Below are positions 43,001-54,200 of a stretch of 64,000 nt of DNA, piece after piece. Source of the DNA: Deuterostichococcus epilithicus (Eukaryota; Chlorophyta; Trebouxiophyceae; Prasiolales; Stichococcaceae); the NCBI GenBank assembly GCA_033439295.1, contig JAVTLE010000004.1, forward strand, positions 930,012 to 994,011, read 5' to 3'. A program made the translations under genes and the position numbers. Position 1 is the stretch's first letter; every line of letters starts with the position of its first letter. Below the pieces are notes generated by a model. It saw only the letters and a list, made by a program, of their open reading frames with translations. It had not been told where the DNA came from and ran no database searches.

Positions 43001-45968
43001 TGTTCTGGTCCTGGCACGCGGCTTGCCAGCCGGCATCAGCAGCAAAATGGTCCGCGCATCGGCGTGCACCGATGCTTTCGAAGCACCGACCAGCTGCTGG
43101 AACATTTGGACCTGCTGTCATGCCTGCTGTCCTCCTGACTGCAGGTAGACAATGCGGCGCTGGTGGGCACGACAGCAGTTGTTGCGCTGATCGGCGACCG
43201 CCAGCTGTACGTGGGCAATTGTGGTGAGCCTCCATTGAAGCCTCAAAGCCTCGACTCTGCTTACATCACCAACTCACTTCAACCTGCGTCGTCTGATGGC
43301 GCTGCTGTGCGAGGGCATTTGCTGCCGTGCAAGGCTGTGCAGGTCCTGGGCCAGGTCCAGACATGAATCAGAGATCTCAAGCTGGCTGTGAAAAGCCCTC
43401 TTGCTCATTGCCCAACCGTGCTTGGCAGCCTGCCCGCTGATCTGCGACGCGTCGCCTGCCTGTGCAGGCGACTCGAGGGCCGTGCTGTGCCGCAGCGGCG
43501 TCGCGATCCCGCTGACCGATGACCACAAGGCGGCCCGCGAGGACGAGACGGTGAGCGCCCTTTGGCTGCAGCCTTTCGCTGGACCAAATTCATCATGTTT
43601 TCGGTCACCTGAGGAAGGGTTCGGCCCTGAGCAGGAGCATGGGCGGCTTTGCCCCTGCCGATAGCTCCTGGCTGCTCCCAGACCCCTGCGGCAGCCGAGG
43701 CAGAGGCTCGTCACTGCCTCCCACCTGTGCCCATCCTCGCCGAACGGCCTCGTGCTGACATGCAAGCCCAGCCAAGCCCGTGCCCGCTCGTGCCCTTCCG
43801 TTGACCGCCCACGCAGCAGCTGACTGCTGTGCCTTCACTGCTTGCCACAGGCCCGAGTGGAGGCGGCTGGCGGCCAGATCCTGTTCTGGAATGGCGTGCG
43901 GGTCATGGGCGTGCTGGCGGTTTCGCGCGCCATTGGCGACCACTGCCTGCGTCCCTTCGTCATTGCGCAGCCGGAGGTGCCTCACTTGGCACACCTCCTC
44001 AAGAGCAGTCGCCAGCCCGTGCTGTGGTGTGCAGTCTGCGACAGTTGGGGAGAAAGCACTTCCCCCGCGGCTGCAGATGCTGCGGTTTGCGGCTAGCAGA
44101 CGCCTGCAAAGACGTCTGCTCGCCCCGCACAGCTCCGCCTGTGCGGAGCCGCATGCCAGCCGCATGCATACCTGTGCGCCGATCTGCCAAGCGAATTTCC
44201 ACCAGCCACGGCGCTCCGCGGCCTGCGAGTCCTCCATGAGCCCTGCAGCCACATGTGCTGGTGTCTCACATGCGTGCCCGAATTGCGTCCCGGTGGCCGC
44301 AGCAATACTGAGGTTCTTCCCCTTGCGGCAGGTGACCATCCTGGGGCGGCACGACCAGGACGAGCTGCTGCTGCTGGCGTCGGACGGGCTGTGGGACGTG
44401 CTGACCAACCAGGTCCGTATCTAGGGTTCAGGGTTCAGGCTTGGCGCACCTGTCTGAGGCACGCTTGTGGTGCTCCCGCCCTGTGCGTGCACACTTGCGC
44501 GGTCCCTGTGCCGCCGTGCCTGGCTCGCCTGCCGCGCTCCTCCTGCCATTGCTTGCGCCAGCTGTGTGGCCTGGGTCGCAGCGTGTCACGCGGCTGTCAC
44601 GCTTGCGGCGTGGTCCAGCTCCCCGGTGCATGCGCCTCATCCGGTGCATCTGTCCCGTGTTCCAGTTCGTTCACTGTCTCCAGCCCCTGCGCATTGCCGC
44701 ATCAACCGTTGCAGCTGTCGGCTTCCTTTCCCAGCCGCCAACCCTCTTGACGCGGGCGCGTGCCGGCTCGTGCGGCGGCGCCCTCCCTCTCTGTGCAACT
44801 GTCATGAACCGCGGCAGAGGAGCAGGGCTTGCGCCTGGCTCGTCCAGCAGGCCACCTTCCAGGTCCAAAACATGCCGGTACGTACTGCACTCATCACCTG
44901 CAAACTCCACACCCTGCAGGAGGCGTGCTCGTTGGCGAAGCGGTGCCTGCGGCGCGCGCGGCAGCGGGGCGCCAGCCGGCACTCTGCGGCGCGCATCGCC
45001 GCAACGGTGCTGACGCGCGCCGCCGTCGACCGCGGCTCCCGCGACAACGTCACCGTCGTGGTCGTGGACCTCTCCAGGCACGTCCCGCCGAGATGCTTAT
45101 GCTGTCGTTGAACATATCCAATCAATTTTCACACGTTTGATTCCTTTTCACAAACGGATCGGGAGTGCTGCAGGACGAAGTGCCCCCGCAGGGCTGGGGT
45201 ATTTAGCGAACCCCAGCCCGGCAGGCACAGGATCAGCATTTGGGGCAGATGCAGCTGTGGGGCGCCGCATGGTGCCAATGAAGCCCGGTGGCGCCTGGCT
45301 TCATGTGGCATTGGCGCTCTTCTTCGTGCGGCGCTGCAGCTCATGGGGCATTCACGAGCCCTGCATGCTGCAGCCAGGCCCGCAGCACTGGCACGGTGGA
45401 CGAGCGCTGGCCTGATGGCGAGGAGTCTGCGCCTGCACGAAGAACAGCCTCGGTCTTTCCACTTCCCTTCCCAAAACCCTCTTTTCCTTTTCAAAAAAAC
45501 TTTTTTTATGTCAAAAGGGAGGAGCTGGACGAGGAGCCGGAGTACGAGGGTGAAGAGGAGGACAATGGGCGCCGCTCCGAGGGCCCAGCCCGCAGCGGCG
45601 ACAGCAGCGGGGTGCGGCCCCCGCTCCAGGCTTACACGCAGGACGGCGGACAGTCAAACACGCGTTCTGTGTGTCTGGTCCGTCTGAAACCTGCTGGCCC
45701 AAGGGCATGCACACCTTGGACTGGAGGCATCGCAGCCTTGCAACAGCAGTTGTGTGCATTGGCGGCACCATTGGTGTTCGCCTCAAGTATCCGCCGCGCA
45801 TGCAAATGATGTTGTCTTCTGGCTGCACAGCACGGCGGCCGCCGCAGCAGCGACCGACCGGCGGGGCACCGCCGCCACCGCTCGCAGCCCGCCGTCATCG
45901 CTGGCCCGCACAACGATGACAGCCGCGAGTCCAACAGCAGTGCGTCTTTCTTCCTGTCCTGCTCGCTG

Positions 45969-46000
<32 letters not shown>

Positions 46001-46368
46001 ATCCCGCTAGGCGGCAGTTTCAGGTGCATGACCGACATGTTGAAGCCCCACCTGCTGGGGTTTGTCGCGGGCAGTTCAGGCGAGCTACGCCACTCCCCAC
46101 AATCCCCTCTGAGATCGTTGCCGACTCGCTGGCAAGGTGAGGAGTGGCATGGTTTGTTCCTGACCCCGCTGCCATCGTTGATCAACAGGCGTCGGCGGCG
46201 CGCGGCCGTCTGAAGACGCCCGTCGCAGCCGCAGCCGGCAAGAGGCCCCCAAGCAGGCTGCCGGGGGCTGATCGATCGCACACTGCCCCGATGCTGCTGC
46301 CGGTGGGCTGCGCTGTCACGCGGCCGGGCCCGGTGTGGGCATCCGGCGGCGCATCGTGTGCCGCCTAA
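40047..46368 (+). CDS. PP2C-family Ser/Thr protein phosphatase (frame problems in the 5' half)
   Basis: Mg/Mn-dependent protein phosphatase. Clear exons: 40047-40144, 40285-40502, 41562 to about 42330, about 42650-42874, 43145-43223, 43468-43550, 43851-43976, 44332-44412, 44920-45088 or 45111. PP2C motifs: [51 protein letters not shown] then [54 protein letters not shown] and [13 protein letters not shown]. Metal-binding Asp residues in DGHGG, SDGLWD and RDN are present. The 5' part has a TAG at 41819 between two long open frames, plus two opposite frame changes around 42330-42420, in a stretch rich in N bases (41622-41652, 42026); an assembly error is likelier than a pseudogene. Tail exons (about 45520-45611, 45835-45945, 46190-46368) join in phase with an acidic [15 protein letters not shown] start but are tentative. 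Resembles plant PP2Cs; subgroup not assigned. Confidence 0.85.
44422..44441. repeat. Telomere-like motif directly after a donor
   Basis: TAGGGTTCAGGGTTCAGG starts about ten bases after the donor of PP2C exon 44332-44412. It is a degenerate TTTAGGG array. Confidence 0.45.
45968..46000. repeat. (CTG)n trinucleotide tract
   Basis: About ten CTG units, in the tail of the PP2C gene and probably in an intron. Confidence 0.8.
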
Positions 46369-47571
46369 TGGCGGTCGCTTCTGGCTCTGTGGGGAGGCGC
46401 CCCTCGCTCCTGCAACACAGCGTTTTGTGTCTCGCTTCCCTGTTCTGACGTCACATCGGACTTCCCCCGGCGGACAAATCTGTCTGGGGGCGGGCCAATC
46501 CTTTGCTATGCCATGCACGATTGGCACGGGACACACCGACTTGCCTGTGGCAGCACAGGGGCACACCCTTTTCATATAAGGACCCTCTGACACCTGGAGC
46601 TGTGCACCTCGTGTTCAGTCAGGGCCCACGCTGCTGTGACATCTTGCTTCACTGTGTAGAGAGAGGTCCGCATATTGAACCCTGATGCGCCGCCCACGCT
46701 TGCCGCTTGCACGGGTGTGGGCAGCGTAGACAGCGGGCTAAAACACGTCTTACTTACGAACCACATACCTATTGCTACGGCCTGCTGTAGGTCGCGTCTA
46801 GATTAGCTTCTACTTCCTGACAAAAGTGAAACTTCCAGCCGCTGGTCATCCCCCACCATTCTGTGAGCCCTCCCACAAGTTATTATTACAGCTTCCTCCC
46901 ACCATATCATCCTGTGGATGGAGCATTCTCATCTACAGCACAATGTCCCTTCGTCGAGCTGCCAAACCTTCCCGCCTCGTGTTTGCACACCTACGAGGCA
47001 CCGTGGACTTGAAGCCTAGGTGATGTAAGTCCGGCGACTCCGTCACGGAGGCGGCAGATAACACTCTAGCTTGCACTAGCAGTCTATTTGGCGCAGTGAC
47101 ACAAAACCATTCACTGTCGCTGGTTGACCGCCATGCGGAAGTTTCCCTGCAAGACGAGTTCACTACCTCGGTGAGCAAACGTTTTGCGCAGACGCCATGA
47201 AACGTAAGTCCCAGCTGTAGGGTCAAGACCAGGTACCAAGGTCTACAGCTCGTCAGAGCCCTGCCGCTCCAAACACACACGCGCAATGATCCAATATCAA
47301 CGAACGTGCCCATAATCACCCTCAGCCCCATCACTATGAAGCACTAACCCCTTGCAAGTGCAGCGGTGCTGCACCCCTGCAGCGGCACCGGAATTCCCGC
47401 CAGTAGCCTCATGTGCGGCCTGGGCCGGCCATCAGCCGCCAATGTCCCTGCCTGCCGGCAACCACGTAAGTGGCCTGGGGAGGACTCGGGATCTCCACCC
47501 AGCACGGCGCCGGCCTGCGCGCAGAGTCTTCGGCTGCGACAGTCCCGGCATGGCGACTCCGGCGAGCGCGG
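46369..47571. other. Convergent intergenic region, PP2C / hydrolase
   Basis: About 1.2 kb without a convincing exon. It is AT-richer from about 46600 to 47350. No RNA gene, transposon end or array recognised. Confidence 0.55.
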
Positions 47572-50500
47572 TCACCGCAGGAAGGAGGCGAGCGCCTGCA
47601 CGACCAGCTGAGGGTAGTCCTCCTGCGGCACAGAGGGCACACGTACGGCGTTTATGTCTGGTTGCGGAGCGCTGACACATGTCAAAGACGGATCACGTGA
47701 AGGTGCCAGGCTTTGGGGGCGGTGTCTGGCGTGCCCTGGCCCGCTGCCCGACCTGCGGCCTGCGTTTCCTGTCTGCTCAGCCAGCAGACGAGATTCAGAC
47801 GGCCCACCGCAAGTCGCGAGCAACACCGCACCTGCGGCTGGTGGNCGGCGGCCTCGATGGTCTTGGCAGTGATGGCGCCGGGGTTGGCCGCCGCGACCGC
47901 CTCCGCCGCCTCCGGCCCCAGGTACTTGTCGGCGTCGCCCGTCAGCAGCAGCGTCGGGGTGTCCCAGCCGGCGCCCGCCGACAGCCCCTTCGTCAGGCGC
48001 TGCCCCAGGTCTGGCAGCTTTGCCTGCTTAACCGTCTCCAACAGCGCAACGCCTGCCTGTGAGCTGGAGAGGTAGGGGTACCTGCGAGGTGGTTGCTGTG
48101 CTTGAGGCATGCGGTCGATTGCAGTCCCGTCGCGGCAGGGGAGTCGGCCTGCTTCGCTGCCAGCCAAGCATGTGGACTGCAGGTGCTGACGAGTAGGCCG
48201 CAGCTCCTGCATTTGGCTGTCCGCATGCGAAAACTGTCCCTGGCGGCACCATGCAATGAGACGCGATTAAGTTGGGCGTCTCGAGGGCCGCTGGGAACTC
48301 TGGTTGGACCACCGAAACTGCAAACGGCATGTCACGGCATCCAGAAACCGTGCTGGCAGGCTGTAGTAGAGATGGCAGGTCATTGAGTTGGTTGTCGAAC
48401 TCGGACCGGACCCAGGGCGAGCGTTGATANGCTCTTGTTGAAGCCCCACCATTCTGCCATCCCGCTGCCAGAACCAAAACTGCAGATGCGGGCAAGGATG
48501 CGCCTTGATGAAGTGGCAGGCCGAAGCCTCTGGCTGCTGGAAAGCCACCTGACGCAGTCGCGAGTGTCCCTGCGCTTGCAGCTGTGCTCACAGGCCCAAG
48601 ATGGACAGACTGTCGACCCCGGGGCCCCCNCTGCAAATTCCTGTCGCACATCAAGCAGGCAACCTCTACCCTGGTGCCGCACCTGTAGATGTCAGCATCG
48701 GCGAGGTCCATCACGTACTTGCTGCCCGCTTCAAGTGTGCGCTCTGCGATGAGGGCGTCCTGGCAGGCGAAGGCGCCCGCGAACGGCACCGTCAGCGGCT
48801 TCAGCCGCAGCGGCAACTTCGCCTGCAATTGCGCACAAACGCTACAAAATGCCTTGGTATGCTTGCACCCGACAAACACTCAGGCATAAGCGGCAGTGCA
48901 CCAGAGCTGGGCTCGGCCCAAACTTGCGGCCGGCAGCACCCGAGTGACCCCCCCTGCCCTGGTGTTTCTCTGCACCTCGGGCGACAGCGGCACGTCGATG
49001 AGGACCAGCTTGGCCACACAGTCCGGGTGTGCCAATGCCCAGGTCGCGGCATACTGCCCCGTGATGAAACCGTGCGCCACCAGGTTGAGCGGTGACGCGA
49101 TCGCCTTGTCCGCCAGCATGTTGTCCAGCGCCTGCGCCATTTGGTGTTACAGTTTTGACCGGACCGCGCTGCAATGCATCTTCACACGCTTTGCTCGGGA
49201 GATCAAGGCGGCAGGAAGTGTCCGATGCAGGGCACAGGGGCTCTCGCCGGCGCCCAGGCATCCAGCGGTCAAAACCGGGCTTTTGAATAATTTATCTGAT
49301 ATGGCACCCAAAGCGGCTCACACGTGCCACAGGGGCCTGGCCTCACGTATCATGACGACTTCGAGGGGAGTTGGAATACCAAGTTTGACGTCGAGTCTGA
49401 GTTGAGAGCTGGCTCGAAGTCCTCAAGAGGTTCAAAGTAAGTAAAGTCGTTTGATCGGCGATTACAGCTTTCTGAATCAGCGCACGCACCGTGTGGAACT
49501 CGGCCTCCGTGTAATTGAAGCCAAATTTTGGCTGCGGGTGCTCAGAGAACCCGAAGCCCGGCCAATCTGGCGCATATGCGTGCCACCCGCGCGAGTCCAG
49601 CTCCCGCAGCACCTGGTGGCAGTTCGTGTCGACGGGTCACAGGCGCACAGGTCACAGGCGCATTGGCACCACGTGAGGGAGAGCTACGAGCATGTCAACC
49701 TAATGCCATGAACTGCTGCAAGCGAGCGCCGGCGGCCAGNGGAGGCGGGGGGGAGGGGGGGGACTGGTCGATGCTGCAACGACCTGTGCTGTGTTCAAGA
49801 ATGTTTGCTGTGCAGTGTTTTAGAGCTCACCGGCAGGAAGGAGTAGGACTGGCTGGGCACGCCGTGTAGGAACAGCGTTGGCGGCGCCTTCGAGTCCGAT
49901 TTCTTGCTGCCGATCTCCCTGCACTCAGCCCACGACAGTTCCAGCATGCGCAGCCAGTTTGAGCGCTTCTGCACGACGTTGGCAGTGGTCCAATCCGCAG
50001 GCATGGCAGCACCTTTGCAGGCTTCGAAGCAAGTGCCGCCCCGGCGGTGCATGCGATACGCAGCGCTGCCAATTGAGAACCTGAAAAAAAATTTCGCACC
50101 GGATGAACCAGGTCAGCTCGTCGACGCCAGAGCAGCTGCCAGTGGCGCGCGCCCCCCACCAGTCGCCAAAGTCCTTGCCCTTGTCCTGAGTCCGTCGCCC
50201 TACAGCGCCCACCTCGCTTGTTTCCGGGGTGTCCTGGTAGATCGCCTGTTCTCGCAGCGTGTTGAAGTTTGTCACACCTAGTATCACATGTATGAACCCG
50301 CGGCGCAGGCACTCGTGTGCGCGGGAGCATTGTTGCGGCAGACGCCGCAGGAGGTGGCAGCGGCGGCAGTCCGACCCCATGGCAAAACTCACGTTTTGAG
50401 AAGAAGGGTTGTCCGTCACAAAGCCGAACAATCCCTTGCCCTCCTTTTGCTTGGGCTCCTCCTGCGCCCTGATCCGCGTCGCAAGGCGCCTGTGGGCCTG

Positions 50501-50602
50501 CCTGTAGCCGGCCGCTGCTCGGAAGCAGCGGCTGCCGATGTGGACTCTGGAGTCCAGCGCATGGCCGTGATGCTCAGCAAATTTCATGCACTGCGAAGAC
50601 AT
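47572..50602 (-). CDS. Plastid-type alpha/beta hydrolase
   Basis: Alpha/beta-hydrolase fold protein of a plant/algal plastid group; substrate unknown. Eight exons close to 436 codons: 50393-50602, 50100-50245, 49831-50065, 49490-49612, 48976-49131, 48683-48822, 47832-48081, 47572-47622. The N-terminus is a transit-like Arg/His/Ser-rich segment. Next come GKDFGDWWGARATGS and VDELTWFIR, then the fold: TLFLHGVPSQSYSFLP (oxyanion strand), AYAPDWPGFGFSE, NYTEAEFHT, LNLVAHGFITGQYA at the nucleophile elbow, LVLIDVPLSPE, TLLLTGDADKYLG (acid) and HQPQEDYPQLV (His). The elbow lacks the usual Ser or Asp of GxSxG, so catalysis is uncertain. N at 47845 is in the codon before the catalytic His; Gly is the expected residue. 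The intron 50066-50099 is only 34 bp and should be checked. Confidence 0.85.
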
Positions 50603-51259
50603 GGTGTTTGCTGATCTTCAGTTGGCCTGGCGGCAGAATCAAAGCTCAGCTTTCAAGATTGTGGTCGTAGCCAAGGTGCAGAGTTGCCCAGTCGAGATCC
50701 CGAGTGATCGAACTGCAGGATCCAACGCTAGGCACAGTTGTGGTGATTTCGCTGCTACTTGCATGAGCGTGCACACGGCCTGAGATGAAGTGGCTGACGC
50801 CGCGGTCGAGCAGATCTTTGATGGTGCACGTGCGAAAATGAGTCATGCTGTGCAAGCACCATTGGCTCTGTCAGGACTGTCACTTTGTGCGGCAGACTTG
50901 TAGACTCGTCTCAAACACGTTTGGCGCATTCCACAAGCTTGGTCCCTTCAGACCTTGCAGGTGCGGCTGCGAGTCCAAACTCCCTCTTTTGCTCCACGAG
51001 TATTGTCAAGTAAGTGTTGGCTGCAACGACTGTCGCACCATCCTCCTCACCTTCGAATGCCATGCACCAGATTGGATTCTTGGAGGAACTTGCGTCAGCG
51101 TACCCGCCTGTGTCTGCACAGTTTGCAGTTGTGCAACCGGAAATGCAGGGACCGGTTACTTACACACAAGTTGCAGTTGAACCGCACACGTCTCACGGCT
51201 GGTGGGCTTGGTAGCTGCAGCAGAGAGGTCACAGTCATCTTCGACGGAAGAGCAGAATC
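50603..51259. promoter_or_regulatory. Divergent promoter region, hydrolase / AGT
   Basis: About 660 bp between divergent starts. No family-like exon was recognised. A small plus-strand open frame at 51014-51214 has no recognisable homology. Confidence 0.45.
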
Positions 51260-54200
51260 ATGTCGGCGGAAGCGCTGTCGCTGGGCGCACGCCCCGGTGA
51301 GGAGGTGCCGGCAGTCAAGGGAGATGCCGGCCTCACTGGCCCGATCCAGGTCGGTTAGCACGTCTTCCCGTGCCAGGTTGCGGCACTAGATCGTCGCTTC
51401 AGCGCGCTGGTTCTTGAGTCGGCGGTGCTGCACATTGCATGCCTGGCGCTGATTGCAATGCAGCATGCAGTCTCTCACTCCAATGTCCCTCCTCAGGTGC
51501 CGAACCGGCTGCTGATGGGGCCGGGCCCGTCCAACTCGCACCCGCGCGTGCTCGCGGCGCAGACACTGCCGATGCTGGGTGGGCGCCCGCCTTCCCACAC
51601 GCCATGCGCTTGTGCCCCCAGGGCTGCACAGCGCCACACCTTGGGAGGATCCCACCGAAAAGCCTGCTCGTGCCCTTACACAGCGTTCAGCTGGTCGTGT
51701 GCATGCACCTTCCTCCATATCCATTCATTGACAATTCCTCATTGCACAAGTGCATGGCATGCATGCAGGTCACCTCCACCCGCCGTTTCTGGCACTCATG
51801 GATGAGATCAAGGCAGGCCTGCGCTACCTGTTCCAGACGGAGTCGCCCTACACCTGCCTCATCTCCGGCACCGGTGTGTCCAAACAGCGCATCATGTTAT
51901 GGCGCAGGTTGACAGGTCGCCTTTGCTGAACGAAGTGCGCACGACTTCCTGCGACATGCTCCTGTAGCCAGGAATTATGTGTTGCAATCGACACGCCTGA
52001 GCTTCGCCGTCCTCAGGATCCTCCTCCCGTGCCAGTGCAGCAGCCTCGAACGCGCATGCTGCTGCTGCGGTCTGCTGCCGCAACAAGTGGCACTTACTGC
52101 AGTGGTCTCCAAGCCTGGCGCGCATGAGACATTGTTGCACCACAGCCAAAACAATGCCGTCCGCTTGCTGCACAGGGCACGCGGGCATGGAGGCGGCGGT
52201 CGCGAGCCTGGTTGAGCCGGGGGAGACCATTTTGGTGGGCAACACCGGCATCTGGGGCGCGCGCGCCGCCGAGCTGGCCTCCCGCTACGGAGGTGAGTCC
52301 CCAAAATTTGACAGGTCCCGTAGTGCGGCCTTCGGGCGCGCGTGCCGCCGAGCTGGCTACCGCTGCGGAGGTGCGTCAAGGCTGGACAGCGCGCTGTTGG
52401 AACGGCTATCAGGGAGAAGGCCAGCGGAAGTGGAAGCTGGCAGCAGCCTCGTGATTGTTGCGGCGTGACTCAATGCGTGCCCATCTTTGGCTGCCGCTGC
52501 TGCCTTTCATTGCTGCATAGGTTTTCCCACATGCAGCCTGCAGCTCTCGACTGCAGCTGGCCCAGCCTCCTTGCTGTTGCCTGGACGTGCGGCTACGCTG
52601 TTGTCTCGTGGCCCGGCACAGCCGCCCTGAACAAACCTGTGCGAGGGTCCCGTCCTGATGCCATCCCGACAGCCAAGGCAGTGGAATGCAAGGCGTAGCT
52701 CGGCGTTGCATGCGGACGACGTCACTGTGTGGATGTGTCCATCCCTTTTCATCCTGCAGCCGAGGAGCTGAGGGCGGAGCCCGGCGCTGCCCTCATGACA
52801 CACCTTTCCGAAGCATCACAATGATAACTTCAAGATGAAATGTGAGGATTCTCGGTTCCTGTGGCTCCTTCCCGCAGCCAAGGTGGTGGAGATCAAGGCG
52901 GAGCCCGGCGCCGCGCTCAAGACGGACGACATCAAGGCCGCGCTGCAGCAGCACAAGCCGGCGGTGCTGTTCCTGTGCCAGGGCGAGTCCTCCACCGGCG
53001 TGCAGCAGAGCCTCGCCGGTGCGCGGCTCCCAAAACTGCAGCGAAGGCACCGACCAGGCTTTGAGAGACCAGCAGCAGCATACCTGCTCTGCGGGATGTG
53101 CAGCACATGTCCGTCCGATGGGCACCGGTCGTGAGCGCTGCCGGGTGCGGGCACAAACAGTGACTCTCCCATGCCAGACGGCAGGGACGATCGCTGATGA
53201 TCCAGTCCCCTGTCCTCACGGCCGCCGCAACACGCTACTCGCCCCTGAGAGATAGCATGCATGCGGTCCCACCCACTCTGCGAGTTGGGAGGCTCGCCCC
53301 GGCTGCACAGTCAGAATGTCAGACGTCAGATGCGGTGCGAACATTTTCCCTGCCCTTGGGCAGGGGCGAGGCATGCCGCCCGAGCGCCATGCCGCCGCTG
53401 GCGGACAGCACTTGTGCTGTGCCTGTTGCTTGAACACAGAATCAACGCCACGAGCTCCTGATTCTCACTTGCACCTCCAGCTCTGCCGCCCACAGGCATG
53501 CAAACGAGGTGCTGCCGCTGGCCGGAAGCGCTCGCACTGCGCGTGCTGCAACATCGGTTTGCGCACCTGATCCTGGCTCGTACATGTGCCTTGCGGCTCG
53601 CAGGCATGGGCGAGGCGTGCAGCAAGAGCGACACACTGGTGCCGGTGGACACTCGAAGTTTCAGCTGTCCTGGAACCTGAGCCCGCCAGGGTGTGAAATA
53701 TCATGAAATTGTATGTCACCGCTTCGCAGGCATGGGCGAGGCGTGCCGCGCAACCGACACGCTGCTGCTGGTCGACAGCGTGTGCACACTCGGCGGCGCG
53801 CCGCTGTTCTGTGACGCCTGGGGCGTCGACTGCACCTACTCCGGGTCGCAAAAATGCCTCTCCGCACCGCCCGGTGAGCCGCAGGCGCGATGGCTGCCTG
53901 AGATGCGTCTGGAGCGCTACGTGTGGAACACACGGCCTTTATGCTAGGAGCGCACCCACATGTGACCTGCATTGATCTGCCGTCGGGCAGCTGTTGCATG
54001 GCCTCACCCAAGAGACGCGTCAGCGACCCCGATGCCTCCGCGGCACCTTGGCAGAGCTGCAGCAACTTGCGCCTGCCGCTGCGACTCGAGGGCGCTGCGC
54101 TTCGGTGCGCAGGCGCGGCGCCGTTCATGCTGAGTGAGCGCGCGTACGAGAAGCTCAAGAACCGCAAGAGCAAGGTCGCCTCCTGGTGGGTTTGCTCTTG

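Noticed and set aside
53881-53935. Possible echo of AGT exon 54113-54185
   Set aside because: CGCAGGCGCG and GAGCGC..TACG match, but intervening gaps are many. Left out of the supported list.
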